Assembly (NCBI RefSeq): GCF_017948455.1
Contig: NZ_JAFFSU010000021.1
Coordinates: 1 to 64,000 of the forward strand
DNA: 64,000 nt
From: Streptomyces sp. GESEQ-4
GTDB lineage: Bacteria > Actinomycetota > Actinomycetes > Streptomycetales > Streptomycetaceae
Direction: 5' to 3'
Below, piece by piece: positions 16,368-24,913 of this stretch (positions are counted from its first letter, which is position 1; every line of letters starts with the position of its first letter). The notes below the pieces were generated by a model. That model had not been told where the DNA came from and did not search any database. It saw nothing but the letters and a program-made list of their open reading frames with translations. The position numbers and the translations under genes were made by a program.

Positions 16368-16838
16368 CAAAAAATGCCGTGATTTACACGCGTCCGCCAC
16401 TCTAATTCGCCGCCTGAAAAGGTTATGAGAGGTGGCCGCCAATAGTCCCGCTTCTTCGGTTAGTTGCACGACGGCCAAGGCCCACATATATCGACGACTC
16501 CCTCTTGATTGGACCATGGCAATCTGACAATCTTCTGGTCGTCGACGCATAACGTGCCTCATTCGTGACCTGTGAAAGCGGTCGGTGATGTCGGTTCTCA
16601 ACCGCGAGTTCAACAGGCCGCGGGGAAACTGATCCGGGCGAAGCCGGGAGCGAGGCTTTCCAGGCGCCAACGGCAGCGGCATGACGCTGACATGCTCGCT
16701 GCGCGAGCGATCTGGGAGGGGGCCGGCGCGGAGAGGGCAAGCTCCGGGCCGGCTCGGCCGGCTGCCGGCAGGCGGCCGACGTCGACAGATCCTGCACAGC
16801 GCAGACGTGACCACACCGCAAACCGGGAAGGCACGACC
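16368..16838. other. 471-nt AT-rich intergenic region before the GH5-GH95-CE1 genes
   Basis: The first 200 nt are visibly AT-richer than neighbouring coding DNA and have no coding-type third-base bias. A GATAACAAAAAATGCCGTGA stretch at 16363-16382 weakly resembles the GATAACAGATTTTTGCATAT core at 5754-5773. The open frame of the GH5 gene runs back to 16572, but that part has no signal peptide or homology. I see no RNA gene or clear terminator; promoter elements for the downstream genes are expected here but not assignable. Confidence 0.5.
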
Positions 16839-18317
16839 ATGCCGCACACCCATCGCCGGCGCTACCTCGCCCGGGCGCTCGCCTGCGTCCTGACCGCTCT
16901 CAGCGCGCTCGCGGTCGTCGAGCCCCAGAGCGCCTCGCCGGCCGCCGCCGACACCGCCCAGTTCCGCGGCGTCAACTGGGCCCGGCTCGGTGACAACTTC
17001 CACGGTGGACCGCTGGTCCTGCACGGATTGAGCGGCTCCGACAGCTACCAGACGGTCGTGGCGAAAGCCAACGCCGTCTACACCGGCTTCGAGAACAACC
17101 TCGGCGCCAACACCGTTCGACTCCCGATCAACACCTACACAGTCGGGACGAGTTGGTGGAGCGCGTACACGGGCGCGATAGACGCAGCCACCGCGAAGGG
17201 ATTCAAGGTCGTCCTCTCCTACTGGGAGGACGGGGTGGCCGCCAGTGGCGGTCGCATCGTCAATCCGAGCGCCTTCGACACCATGTGGAACACCGTGCTT
17301 GCCCGCTACGGCACCAACAGCCTCGTCTACTTCGAGCCGATGAACGAACCGGGGGGACACAGCGCCGGCGAGTGGGCGAACGTGGTGAGCAACTGGATCA
17401 GCAGCCGCCCGTCGATTCCGCGGAACCGCATCTTCGTCAGCGGCGCCGGCCTGAACACCGACATCACATCGATGTGCGCCGACCGCCGCCTCGACGGGAC
17501 GTTCCTGTCGCTGCACCATTACACGTTCTTCAGCGGCGCGAAGACCTACGACCAGTGGGTGGCGTATCTGCGGAACGCGATCGGCTCCTGCGCCGACCGC
17601 ACTGTCGTCGACGAGTTCGGCGCGCCGATGGATACCGGGCTCAACTACCACGACGCCGGCAGCACCGACAACTTCGTGCGCTACTTCCGGGCCACCACCA
17701 CGGTGCTCCGGGAACTGCGGATCGGCTCCATCTACTGGCCCGGGCTGGGCGGGAAGATACGCGCCGGCCAGAGCGACGACTGGTACGCCATGCAGAAACT
17801 GCACGGCACCGGTACCAACCTCACGCTCAGCACCCCCAGCGCCAGCGGCAGCGAGCGCCTCAGATACGGCTGGGGCCTGGACGGCGACGTCCCGGCCCCG
17901 ACCAGCGTGCTGCGCAACGTCAGCACCGGGCGCTGTCTGGACATCCCCGGCGGGACCACGGCGAACATCCAGGTCCAGGCAGACACCTGCGCCAACACGG
18001 TTGGCCAGCAGTGGACCTTGACGGCCGGACAGATCACCGCACTCGGGGGCCAGAAGTGCCTGGACGCGTACAGCAGCGGGACGACGAACGGCACCGTGGT
18101 CGGCACGTGGGCGTGTAACGGCGGCGACAACCAGCGTTGGACGGTGGGCGCTGACGGCACCATCCGCAGCGTTCACTCCGGCCTCTGCCTCGACGTGAAC
18201 ACCGCCACCTTCAAGGTGCAGCTGTGGGCGTGCTGGGGCGGCGACAACCAGAGATGGCAGATCCAGAACACTGGCGCGCGACGCGACGCCCGACTCGGCG
18301 GACACGGTGGACCGTGA
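16839..18317 (+). CDS. Secreted GH5 endoglycanase with C-terminal CBM13
   Basis: A 492-aa extracellular enzyme of the cellulase/mannanase clan. Signal peptide about 1-37 (RRRYLARALACVLTALSALAVV, ending AAADT); a GH5 TIM barrel (about 40-345) with FRGVNWARLGDNFHGG, acid/base E170 in YFEPMNEPGG and nucleophile E259 in VVDEFGAPM; then a CBM13 (about 360-480) with QQW, NQRW and NQRW repeats. The ATG at 16839 follows GGAAGG and starts the signal peptide; upstream in-frame sequence lacks export features. A paralogue without CBM13 lies at 23.0 kb. It leads the GH95 and CE1 genes on the same strand after a 293-nt gap. Substrate within GH5 cannot be fixed from motifs. Confidence 0.88.
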   Translation: MPHTHRRRYLARALACVLTALSALAVVEPQSASPAAADTAQFRGVNWARLGDNFHGGPLVLHGLSGSDSYQTVVAKANAVYTGFENNLGANTVRLPINTYTVGTSWWSAYTGAIDAATAKGFKVVLSYWEDGVAASGGRIVNPSAFDTMWNTVLARYGTNSLVYFEPMNEPGGHSAGEWANVVSNWISSRPSIPRNRIFVSGAGLNTDITSMCADRRLDGTFLSLHHYTFFSGAKTYDQWVAYLRNAIGSCADRTVVDEFGAPMDTGLNYHDAGSTDNFVRYFRATTTVLRELRIGSIYWPGLGGKIRAGQSDDWYAMQKLHGTGTNLTLSTPSASGSERLRYGWGLDGDVPAPTSVLRNVSTGRCLDIPGGTTANIQVQADTCANTVGQQWTLTAGQITALGGQKCLDAYSSGTTNGTVVGTWACNGGDNQRWTVGADGTIRSVHSGLCLDVNTATFKVQLWACWGGDNQRWQIQNTGARRDARLGGHGGP

Positions 18318-18610
18318 CCGCCGGCCGCGGCCGAGCCGATGGCGTGCAGATCGACGGGTCGTTCGGCGCGGTCGCCTTTGACCTGCCCGGCACTCGCTCG
18401 CCGCCTCCCCGGTGGCCCACCGGGGTCGATCAGCGGGTCGCGGCGTGACCGTCGGAGAGCGCAGACCTGTTCGCCGCCGCCGGGCGTCGGTGCGGCAGAG
18501 CCGAGCCACCGGACGCCCCGGCTGATCCGAGCGCCCGAGACGCCGGCGTTCGTTCGCAAGCCGGCGCACCAAAGTCAGTGACCTGCTCCAGTCCGTGAAG
18601 GGATAACGAC

Positions 18611-21532
18611 ATGTCCGAGGTGACACGCAGACGGTTTCTCGCCGCCGGGGCGGTGGCTGGAGCAGGGATCGTGCCGGGTGGGTGGACGGCCATTGCCAGG
18701 AGCGGCTCGGCCGCGCCGCCGGAGGTTCTGGCCGCGGGCGACCTCGCCCTGTGGTACGACAAGCCGGCCGGCGCGGACTGGCTGCGGGCACTGCCGATCG
18801 GCAACGGACGCCTCGGCGCGATGGTGTTCGGCAACGTCGACACCGAACGGCTGCAGCTCAACGAGGACACCGTCTGGGCCGGCGGTCCGTACGACTCCGC
18901 CAACCCCCGCGGCGCGGCCAACATCGCGGAGATCCGGCGGCGGGTCTTCGCGGATCAGTGGGGGCCGGCGCAGGACCTGATCAATCAGGCGATGCTGGGC
19001 AGCCCGGCCGGACAGCTGGCCTACCAGCCGGTCGGAAACCTGCTGCTCTCCTTCGGCAGCGCTACCGGTGCGTCGCAGTACAACCGGACGCTCGACCTCA
19101 CCACCGCCACGGCCATCACGACCTACGCGCTGAACGGCGTGCGGTACCAGCGTGAGGTGTTCGCCAGCGCACCTGACCAGGTGATCGTGGTCCGGCTGAC
19201 GGCCGACCGGGCCAACTCCATCACCTTCAACGCCACCTTCGACAGTCCACAACGGACTACGGTGTCCAGCCCGGACGGGGCCACGATCGCCCTCGACGGC
19301 ATCTCCGCCACCATGGAGGGCATCGCCGGGCGGGTCCGGTTCCTCGCCCTGGCCAATGCCGCCGTGACGGGCGGCACGGTCAGCAGCTCGGGCGGCACGC
19401 TGCGGGTCTCCGGCGCCACCAGCGTGACGCTGCTGGTGTCGATCGGCTCCAGCTACGTCAACTTCCGGAACGTCGACGGCGACTACCAGGGGATCGCGCG
19501 AAGCCGCCTCAACGCCGCCCGCAACATCGGCATCGACGAACTACGCAGCCGGCATCTCGCCGACTATCAGGCGCTGTTCAACCGGGTGTCGGTCGATCTG
19601 GGACGTACGGCGGCGGCCGACCAGCCGACCGACGTACGGATCGCACAGCACGCGCAAGTGAACGACCCGCAGTTCTCCGCCCTGTTATTCCAGTTCGGCC
19701 GGTATCTGCTCATATCGTCCTCGCGGCCGGGCACCCAGCCGGCGAACCTGCAGGGCATCTGGAACGACCAGATGGCTCCGTCCTGGGACTCGAAGTTCAC
19801 CATCAACGCCAACCTGCCGATGAACTACTGGCCCGCCGACACGACGAACCTGTCCGAATGCTTCCTCCCGGTCTTCGACATGATCAACGACCTGACCGTG
19901 ACCGGCGCCCGGGTGGCCCAGGCGCAGTACGGCGCCGACGGCTGGGTGACGCATCACAACACCGACGCGTGGCGGGGCGCCTCGGTCGTCGACGGAGCGC
20001 AGTGGGGGATGTGGCAGACCGGTGGCGCGTGGCTGGCCACCCTGATCTGGGACCACTACCTGTTCACCGGTGACAACGACTTCCTCCGCTCGAACTATCC
20101 GGCACTGAAGGGTGCCGCCCAGTTCTTCCTCGACACCCTGGTCGCCCACCCGACGCTCGGACACCTGGTCACCAACCCGTCGAACTCTCCGGAGCTCCCT
20201 CACCACGCGAACGCCACCGTCTGCGCCGGGCCCACCATGGACAACCAGATCCTGCGCGACCTCTTCAACAGCGTCGCCCGCGCCGGCGAAGTCCTCGGCG
20301 TGGACGCCACCTTCCGCGCTCAGGCGCTGGCGGCCCGGGACCGGCTGGCACCGACGCGGGTCGGCTCCAGGGGCAATGTCCAGGAGTGGCTGGCCGACTG
20401 GGTGGAGACCGAGCGGACTCACCGGCACGTCTCCCACCTGTACGGTCTGCATCCGAGCAACCAGATCACCAGGCGCGGGACACCCCAGTTGCACGAGGCC
20501 GCACGGCGGACGCTGGAGCTGCGCGGTGACGACGGGACGGGATGGTCGCTCGCCTGGAAGATCAACTTCTGGGCGCGGATGGAGGACGGCGCCCGGGCCC
20601 ACAAGCTGGTCCGGGACCTGGTGCGGACGGACCGGCTCGCGCCCAACATGTTCGACCTGCACCCACCCTTCCAGATCGACGGCAACTTCGGCGCCACCTC
20701 GGGCATCGCGGAGATGCTGCTGCAGAGCCACAACGGCGAACTGCACGTCCTGCCGGCGCTGCCGGCTGCCTGGCCCACCGGGCGCGTGAGCGGACTGCGC
20801 GGCCGCGGCGGATACACCGTCGGCGCTGAGTGGAGCAGCGGCCGGATCGAGTTCGTCGTCACACCCGACCGAACCGGTGCCGTCCGGGTGCGCAGTCGGA
20901 TCTTCACCGGCGACTTCACGCTGCAGGACGATTCGAGCGGCGAGCCGGTCCAGCCGAAGCGGCTCGAGGCCGATCTCATCGAGTTCGCCGGCCAGGCCGG
21001 CACCACCTACCGCGCGTCCGCACTCAGGTCGGGTCCGGTGGAGGCCGGCGTGGCCTACCGGCTGGTGGCCCAGCACAGCGGCAAGGCCGCCGACATCAAC
21101 GGTGCGTCCACGGCCGCCGGTGCACGGCTGATCCAGTGGCAGATCACCTCCGGTCCCAACCAGCACTTCGAGTTCCTGCCCTCCGACGGCGGGCACTACA
21201 AGATCCGGCTTGGGCACAGTGGTCTGGTCCTGCACGCCGCCAGTAGCAGCAGCGGCGCCGACATCACCCAGCAGCCGGACACCAACGCCGTCGGCCAGCA
21301 GTGGCGGACAGTCGACCACGGCGGTGGCGTGATCAGTCTGGTCAACCGGCAGAGCGGCCTCGCCCTGGACGTGTGGGAGGCCTCCACCGCCGACGGAGCC
21401 CGCATCTCCCAGTGGGCGGCCACCGGTAGCACCAACCAGCGATTCCAACTCCACCGCATCCAGCCCCAGAGCGAACCGCGACCCGACCAACCAGACAGAG
21501 CCAAGTCACCGAGCAGCGAGGGAGCCGCATGA
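18611..21532 (+). CDS. Secreted GH95 alpha-L-fucosidase/galactosidase with C-terminal CBM13
   Basis: A 973-aa enzyme exported by Tat (TRRRFLAAGAVAGAG). The GH95 domain spans about 45-800. Compared with B. bifidum AfcA (N421, N423, E566, D766), the corresponding residues are N399 and N401 (TINANLPMNYW), E528 (SNSPEL) and D690 (QIDGNFG), so the inverting machinery is intact. GH95 members cleave alpha-1,2-L-fucose from Fuc-Gal structures, and some cleave alpha-L-galactose. A CBM13 occupies about 815-950. AAGGGA precedes the ATG. Codon 359 (19685-19687) is TTA, implying possible bldA dependence. Its TGA overlaps the esterase start (ATGA), so the two are translationally coupled. Likely target: fucosylated xyloglucan, pectin or arabinogalactan side chains. 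Confidence 0.9.
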   Translation: MSEVTRRRFLAAGAVAGAGIVPGGWTAIARSGSAAPPEVLAAGDLALWYDKPAGADWLRALPIGNGRLGAMVFGNVDTERLQLNEDTVWAGGPYDSANPRGAANIAEIRRRVFADQWGPAQDLINQAMLGSPAGQLAYQPVGNLLLSFGSATGASQYNRTLDLTTATAITTYALNGVRYQREVFASAPDQVIVVRLTADRANSITFNATFDSPQRTTVSSPDGATIALDGISATMEGIAGRVRFLALANAAVTGGTVSSSGGTLRVSGATSVTLLVSIGSSYVNFRNVDGDYQGIARSRLNAARNIGIDELRSRHLADYQALFNRVSVDLGRTAAADQPTDVRIAQHAQVNDPQFSALLFQFGRYLLISSSRPGTQPANLQGIWNDQMAPSWDSKFTINANLPMNYWPADTTNLSECFLPVFDMINDLTVTGARVAQAQYGADGWVTHHNTDAWRGASVVDGAQWGMWQTGGAWLATLIWDHYLFTGDNDFLRSNYPALKGAAQFFLDTLVAHPTLGHLVTNPSNSPELPHHANATVCAGPTMDNQILRDLFNSVARAGEVLGVDATFRAQALAARDRLAPTRVGSRGNVQEWLADWVETERTHRHVSHLYGLHPSNQITRRGTPQLHEAARRTLELRGDDGTGWSLAWKINFWARMEDGARAHKLVRDLVRTDRLAPNMFDLHPPFQIDGNFGATSGIAEMLLQSHNGELHVLPALPAAWPTGRVSGLRGRGGYTVGAEWSSGRIEFVVTPDRTGAVRVRSRIFTGDFTLQDDSSGEPVQPKRLEADLIEFAGQAGTTYRASALRSGPVEAGVAYRLVAQHSGKAADINGASTAAGARLIQWQITSGPNQHFEFLPSDGGHYKIRLGHSGLVLHAASSSSGADITQQPDTNAVGQQWRTVDHGGGVISLVNRQSGLALDVWEASTADGARISQWAATGSTNQRFQLHRIQPQSEPRPDQPDRAKSPSSEGAA

Positions 21533-22839
21533 TGTCGATCCATAGATTGTTTTCCTGGCGAGCCGTGGTAGCGGCATTGCTCGCTCTCGCCATGGCCGGC
21601 GTGGCAGAAGTCAGCGCTGCGGCCAGCACGTCGCCCACCGCCGGGGGCACACGTGCGGGGACTGCCGGATGCGGACGTACCCCCACACTGACGAACGGTA
21701 CGCACACGATTCAAAGCGGCGGTAAGAATCGCTCCTTCATCCTGAGCATCCCTGAAAACTACGACAACACCCGCCAACATCGATTGGTCTTCGGATTCCA
21801 CTGGTTGGGCGGCACCGCCGGGCAAGTCGCCGGCGGCGGAAGCGACGGCGATGTCTATGCCCACTACGGACTCCGGCGACTGGCGAACAACAGCGCGATC
21901 TTCGTTGCTCCGCAGGGCCTCAACAACGGCTGGGGCAACTCCGGTGGCGAGGACGTGACCTTCGTCGACGACATGATCAGGCGTATCGACAACGACCTCT
22001 GTGTCGACACCACGCAGCGCTTCGCCCTCGGGTTCAGCTACGGCGGAGCCATGAGCTACGCACTCGCCTGTGCCAGGCCGGACGTTTTCCGTGCGGTCGC
22101 CGCGATAGCCGCGCCCGGGGGGATCAGCGGGTGCAGCGGGGGCACCCAGCCCTTCGCGTACATGGGAATCCACGGCATCAACGACAACATCGGCGCCGGT
22201 CGCGGGATGCGGGACAGGTTCGTCAGGAACAACGGCTGTACTCCCCAGAACCCGCCGGAGCCCGCGCCGGGCAGCCGCACCCACATCACCACCGCCTACT
22301 CGGGCTGCCGAGAGGGGTATCCGGTCGTCTGGGCCGCGTTCGACGGAGGCCACCAGCAAGGCCCCGTGGACGGGTGCGCCGGCTGTGAGAGCGGCGCCAG
22401 GAGTTGGGTCAAGGAAGAGGTCTGGAGCTTCTTCACGGGTGCTGACCCGAACCCGACCCCGACCACATTCCGGCTGCGCAGCCAGTCCGCCGACCGATGC
22501 CTGGACGTCAGCGGTGCCAGCTCGTCCAACGACGCCCCGATGATCATCTGGGACTGCCACACCGGCACCAACCAGCAGTTCACTCAGACCGGACAGACCC
22601 TGCGGGTGATGGGCAGATGCCTGGACGTGCCGAGCAACGCCGCCTCCGGCGCCCGAGCACGGATCTGGGACTGCACCGGCGGCGCGAACCAGCAATGGAA
22701 TGTGAACACCGACGGAACCGTCAGCAACGTCCAGACCGGACTCTGCCTGGACGTCAACGGCGGCAGCACCGCCAACGGCGCTGCGGTGATCGTGTGGAGC
22801 TGCCACACCGGCGTCAACCAACGCTGGGCCCGAGCGTAA
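21529..22839 (+). CDS. Secreted CE1-type feruloyl/acetyl esterase with C-terminal CBM13
   Basis: A 436-aa exported alpha/beta hydrolase of the polyhydroxybutyrate-depolymerase/feruloyl esterase (FaeC/LpqC-like) group. Signal peptide about 1-31; catalytic domain about 47-300 with RSFILSIPENYDNTRQHRLVFGFHW, nucleophile S170 in GFSYGGAMSYALAC, an oxyanion-region GFHWLGG and a candidate His in FDGGHQQGPVDG; then CBM13 about 310-436 with three Q-x-W repeats. Expected to remove ferulate or acetate from arabinoxylan, complementing the GH54 arabinofuranosidase. Its ATG overlaps the GH95 stop by 4 nt; a second ATG follows immediately. A strong terminator hairpin follows at 22850-22880. Confidence 0.87.
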   Translation: MMSIHRLFSWRAVVAALLALAMAGVAEVSAAASTSPTAGGTRAGTAGCGRTPTLTNGTHTIQSGGKNRSFILSIPENYDNTRQHRLVFGFHWLGGTAGQVAGGGSDGDVYAHYGLRRLANNSAIFVAPQGLNNGWGNSGGEDVTFVDDMIRRIDNDLCVDTTQRFALGFSYGGAMSYALACARPDVFRAVAAIAAPGGISGCSGGTQPFAYMGIHGINDNIGAGRGMRDRFVRNNGCTPQNPPEPAPGSRTHITTAYSGCREGYPVVWAAFDGGHQQGPVDGCAGCESGARSWVKEEVWSFFTGADPNPTPTTFRLRSQSADRCLDVSGASSSNDAPMIIWDCHTGTNQQFTQTGQTLRVMGRCLDVPSNAASGARARIWDCTGGANQQWNVNTDGTVSNVQTGLCLDVNGGSTANGAAVIVWSCHTGVNQRWARA

Positions 22840-22849
22840 GCAGAAGTGT

Positions 22850-22880
22850 GAAGGCGGCCGCAGTAGTCGCGGCCGCCTTC
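22850..22880 (+). terminator. Terminator hairpin after the GH95-CE1 pair
   Basis: A perfect 12-bp stem GAAGGCGGCCGC (22850-22861) pairs with 22869-22880 across a 7-nt AGTAGTC loop, 11 nt after the esterase stop. It ends the CBM13 gene set. Confidence 0.8.
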
Positions 22881-22942
22881 GTCTCCAGTCCGGTTGTGGG
22901 GCGTCATCCTGCGTTCTTGATGAAATTTGATGTGCAGAAGTG

Positions 22943-22972
22943 TTGACCCTTGTTCGAAGTCTCTTCTACTTT
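22943..22972 (+). promoter_or_regulatory. Sigma-70-like promoter for the second GH5 gene
   Basis: TTGACC (22943-22948), an 18-nt spacer and TACTTT (22967-22972) lie about 70 nt before the GTG start of the GH5 gene and after the terminator, fitting a housekeeping-type promoter. A TTGATGAAATTTGATG direct repeat lies just upstream (about 22917-22932). Confidence 0.55.
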
Positions 22973-23040
22973 GCGGGAGCCACAGAGCCGCCGACCTGCT
23001 TGCAGGGTGTCGCGGACGTAACTGCCCAGAAAGGGACGTC

Positions 23041-24081
23041 GTGTCACGAAAGAACCGTCGCGGGACAGCTTGCCTGGGGGCGTTGCTGGCCGGCGTCACG
23101 GCATTCGGCGGGGCCCTTGCCTCCCCCGCGTCCGCCGCTCCCGCAGCCGCCTCCACCCACGCCTCGCCGCCGCCTGTCAGCGCGTTCCAAGGGGTCAACT
23201 GGGCCGACCCGCGCGACAATTACGCCGACGACGCGGTCGTACCCTCGGGCCTGTCCACCTCCGACAGCTACGCCACGACCTACGCCAAGTCCCGGGCGAT
23301 CATCGGCGGGTTCTCCAAGCTCGGCGCCAACACGGTCCGCCTGCCGGTCAATCCGACCTCCGTGAACGGCCCCTTCTGGAAGTCGTACCGGGGCGCGATC
23401 GACGCCGCCACCGCCAAGGGATTCAAGGTCATCCTGGGCTACTGGGAGGCCGACAACACCAAGGACGGCAAGATCGACGACCAGGCCTCCTGGGACCGGA
23501 TGTGGGCGCGGATCACCTCCGCCTACGCCCGCAACTCCAAGGTGTACTTCGAGCCTATGAACGAGCCGTTCGGCTACACCGCCCAGGAGTGGACCGACAT
23601 CGCGGCGAAGTGGGTGACCACCTACCGCACGGTACCCCGCGACCGGATGCTGATCGGCGGGTACAAGTACAGCGAGGACGTCAAGCCGGTCTGCGCCGAC
23701 CCGCGCCTCAAGGGCACCCGGATCGCCCTGCACAACTACGGCTTCTGGCACACCGACTGGACCAGCGTCGACCAGTGGAAAGCGGACTTCAAGGAGCGCA
23801 TCGGCGACTGCGCCTCGCGCACGATCCTCGACGAGTTCGGCGCTTCCATGACGACCGGCCTGGACTACAACGGCCCGGTCAACGGCTCCAACGAGGTCGC
23901 GTACATCCAGGCCGCGACCGACATCATCCGGGAGATGGGCCTGGGCTCGGTCTACTGGCCCGGCCTGCGCAACGGTGACACCTACTCCCTCACCACCCTC
24001 CAGGGCACGGGCACCAAGCTCAGCCTGAAGCTGAACAACCAGAGCGGTCTCGACCGGCTGCACTGGGCCTGGAAGAAGTGA
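23041..24081 (+). CDS. Secreted GH5 endoglycanase, catalytic domain only
   Basis: The 346-aa enzyme begins at GTG (SRKNRRGTACLGALLAGVTAFGG, signal cleaved near SAA-P). The catalytic domain aligns along its length with the 16.8-kb GH5: FQGVNWADPRDNY, AIDAATAKGFKVILGYWE, acid/base E175 in YFEPMNEPFGY, nucleophile E265 in ILDEFGASM and GSVYWPGLRNGDTYSL. It has no carbohydrate-binding module. I chose GTG 23041 because GGGA precedes it and the signal peptide starts there; the frame stays open to 22927 without homology. It has its own promoter and terminator. It marks the transition from the CBM13-rich block to Streptomyces-type sequence. Confidence 0.88.
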   Translation: MSRKNRRGTACLGALLAGVTAFGGALASPASAAPAAASTHASPPPVSAFQGVNWADPRDNYADDAVVPSGLSTSDSYATTYAKSRAIIGGFSKLGANTVRLPVNPTSVNGPFWKSYRGAIDAATAKGFKVILGYWEADNTKDGKIDDQASWDRMWARITSAYARNSKVYFEPMNEPFGYTAQEWTDIAAKWVTTYRTVPRDRMLIGGYKYSEDVKPVCADPRLKGTRIALHNYGFWHTDWTSVDQWKADFKERIGDCASRTILDEFGASMTTGLDYNGPVNGSNEVAYIQAATDIIREMGLGSVYWPGLRNGDTYSLTTLQGTGTKLSLKLNNQSGLDRLHWAWKK

Positions 24082-24108
24082 CAACGCTGCGATAGGTGGG
24101 CTTCGCCG

Positions 24109-24145
24109 GGCTCTCTCCGGTCACCGTCGGTGGGCGGAGAGAGCC
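24109..24145. terminator. Bidirectional terminator between GH5 and the response regulator
   Basis: GGCTCTCTCCG (24109-24119) pairs perfectly with CGGAGAGAGCC (24135-24145), an 11-bp stem with a 15-nt loop between two convergent genes. Confidence 0.75.
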
Positions 24146-24150
24146 ACGTG

Positions 24151-24810
24151 TCAGGCGGCCGGCCGTACCAGTCCCGACTCATACGCGAAGGCCACCGCTT
24201 GGACCCTGGCCCGGGCGCCGATCTTGGCGAGGATGTGGCTGACGTGGCTCTTGACGGTGGTCGGGGCGATGGAGAGCCACTTCGCGATCTCGGCGTTGGA
24301 CCGGCCGGAGGCGACGGCGAGGAGGATGTCGCGTTCGCGTGCGGTGAGGGCGTCGACCGTGGAGACGCGGTGCAGCGGGTGGACGGTGCCCTGTTGCCGG
24401 ACGGCGTCGATCAGGGCGCGGGTCAGGCCGGGAGTGATGACGGCGTCTCCGGTGGCCACGACGCGGATGGCGGAGACGAGTTCGTCGAGGGCGGCGTCCT
24501 CGAGGACGAAGCCGTCCGCACCGGCGTGCAGGGCGGTGTAGGCGTACCCCTCGTCACCGGCGGGGGTGAGCACCAGGGTGCGCGGCGTGTGCGGTGCCTC
24601 CGCGAGGCGCCGGACGGTCGCGATGCCGTCCGCCGGGGCGAGTCTGCCGTCCACCAGGACGACATCGGGACGGAGTTCGGCGCTCAGGCGGACCGCCTCG
24701 GCTCCACTCGCCGCTTCCCCGACGACGCTCAGATCGGGCTCGGCGGCGAGGAGCATACGCAGGGCGAGACGCTGCAGAGACTGGTCGGTGACCACGAGTA
24801 CGGAGACCAT
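24151..24810 (-). CDS. NarL/FixJ-family response regulator (orphan)
   Basis: A 219-aa two-component regulator. Receiver domain about 3-120 with phospho-acceptor D54 (VVLVDGRLAPADG), conserved T (LVLTPAGDE) and ADGFVLEDA; LuxR-type HTH about 150-215 (LTARERDILLAVASGRSNAEIAKWLSIAPTTVKSHVSHILAKIG). The usual N-terminal acidic pair is TD rather than DD, so Mg2+ binding may be weaker. No histidine kinase is adjacent. Two changes from the common receiver pattern (TD, and DGRL for D-x-R-M-P) hint at non-canonical control, but phosphorylation remains possible. Confidence 0.9.
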   Translation of the reverse strand: MVSVLVVTDQSLQRLALRMLLAAEPDLSVVGEAASGAEAVRLSAELRPDVVLVDGRLAPADGIATVRRLAEAPHTPRTLVLTPAGDEGYAYTALHAGADGFVLEDAALDELVSAIRVVATGDAVITPGLTRALIDAVRQQGTVHPLHRVSTVDALTARERDILLAVASGRSNAEIAKWLSIAPTTVKSHVSHILAKIGARARVQAVAFAYESGLVRPAA

Positions 24811-24830
24811 GGCTGGCCTTCTCCCTGACG

Positions 24831-24849
24831 GAACGAAACTGTTTCGTTC
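24831..24849. promoter_or_regulatory. 19-bp perfect palindrome upstream of the response regulator
   Basis: GAACGAAAC-T-GTTTCGTTC lies 20 nt before the response-regulator start, in the 103-nt gap to the PadR gene. Its length and shape suit a TetR- or LuxR-type dimer operator; the binding protein is unknown. Confidence 0.65.
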
Positions 24850-24913
24850 ATCAAGCTACTCCAGCTCGTGTAAGGGTGGAGTAGGTACATGTCTATGACT
24901 TCGCCCACAGCGC

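Noticed and set aside
18318..18610. A small gene in the gap between GH5 and GH95
   Set aside because: Short frames exist but none has a ribosome-binding site with coding-type third positions; nothing recognisable is present.
16089..18791. A 900-codon minus-strand open frame across the ECF, GH5 and GH95 starts
   Set aside because: It crosses three real plus-strand genes and an AT-rich gap, and its translation shows no motif; it is a GC-skew shadow.
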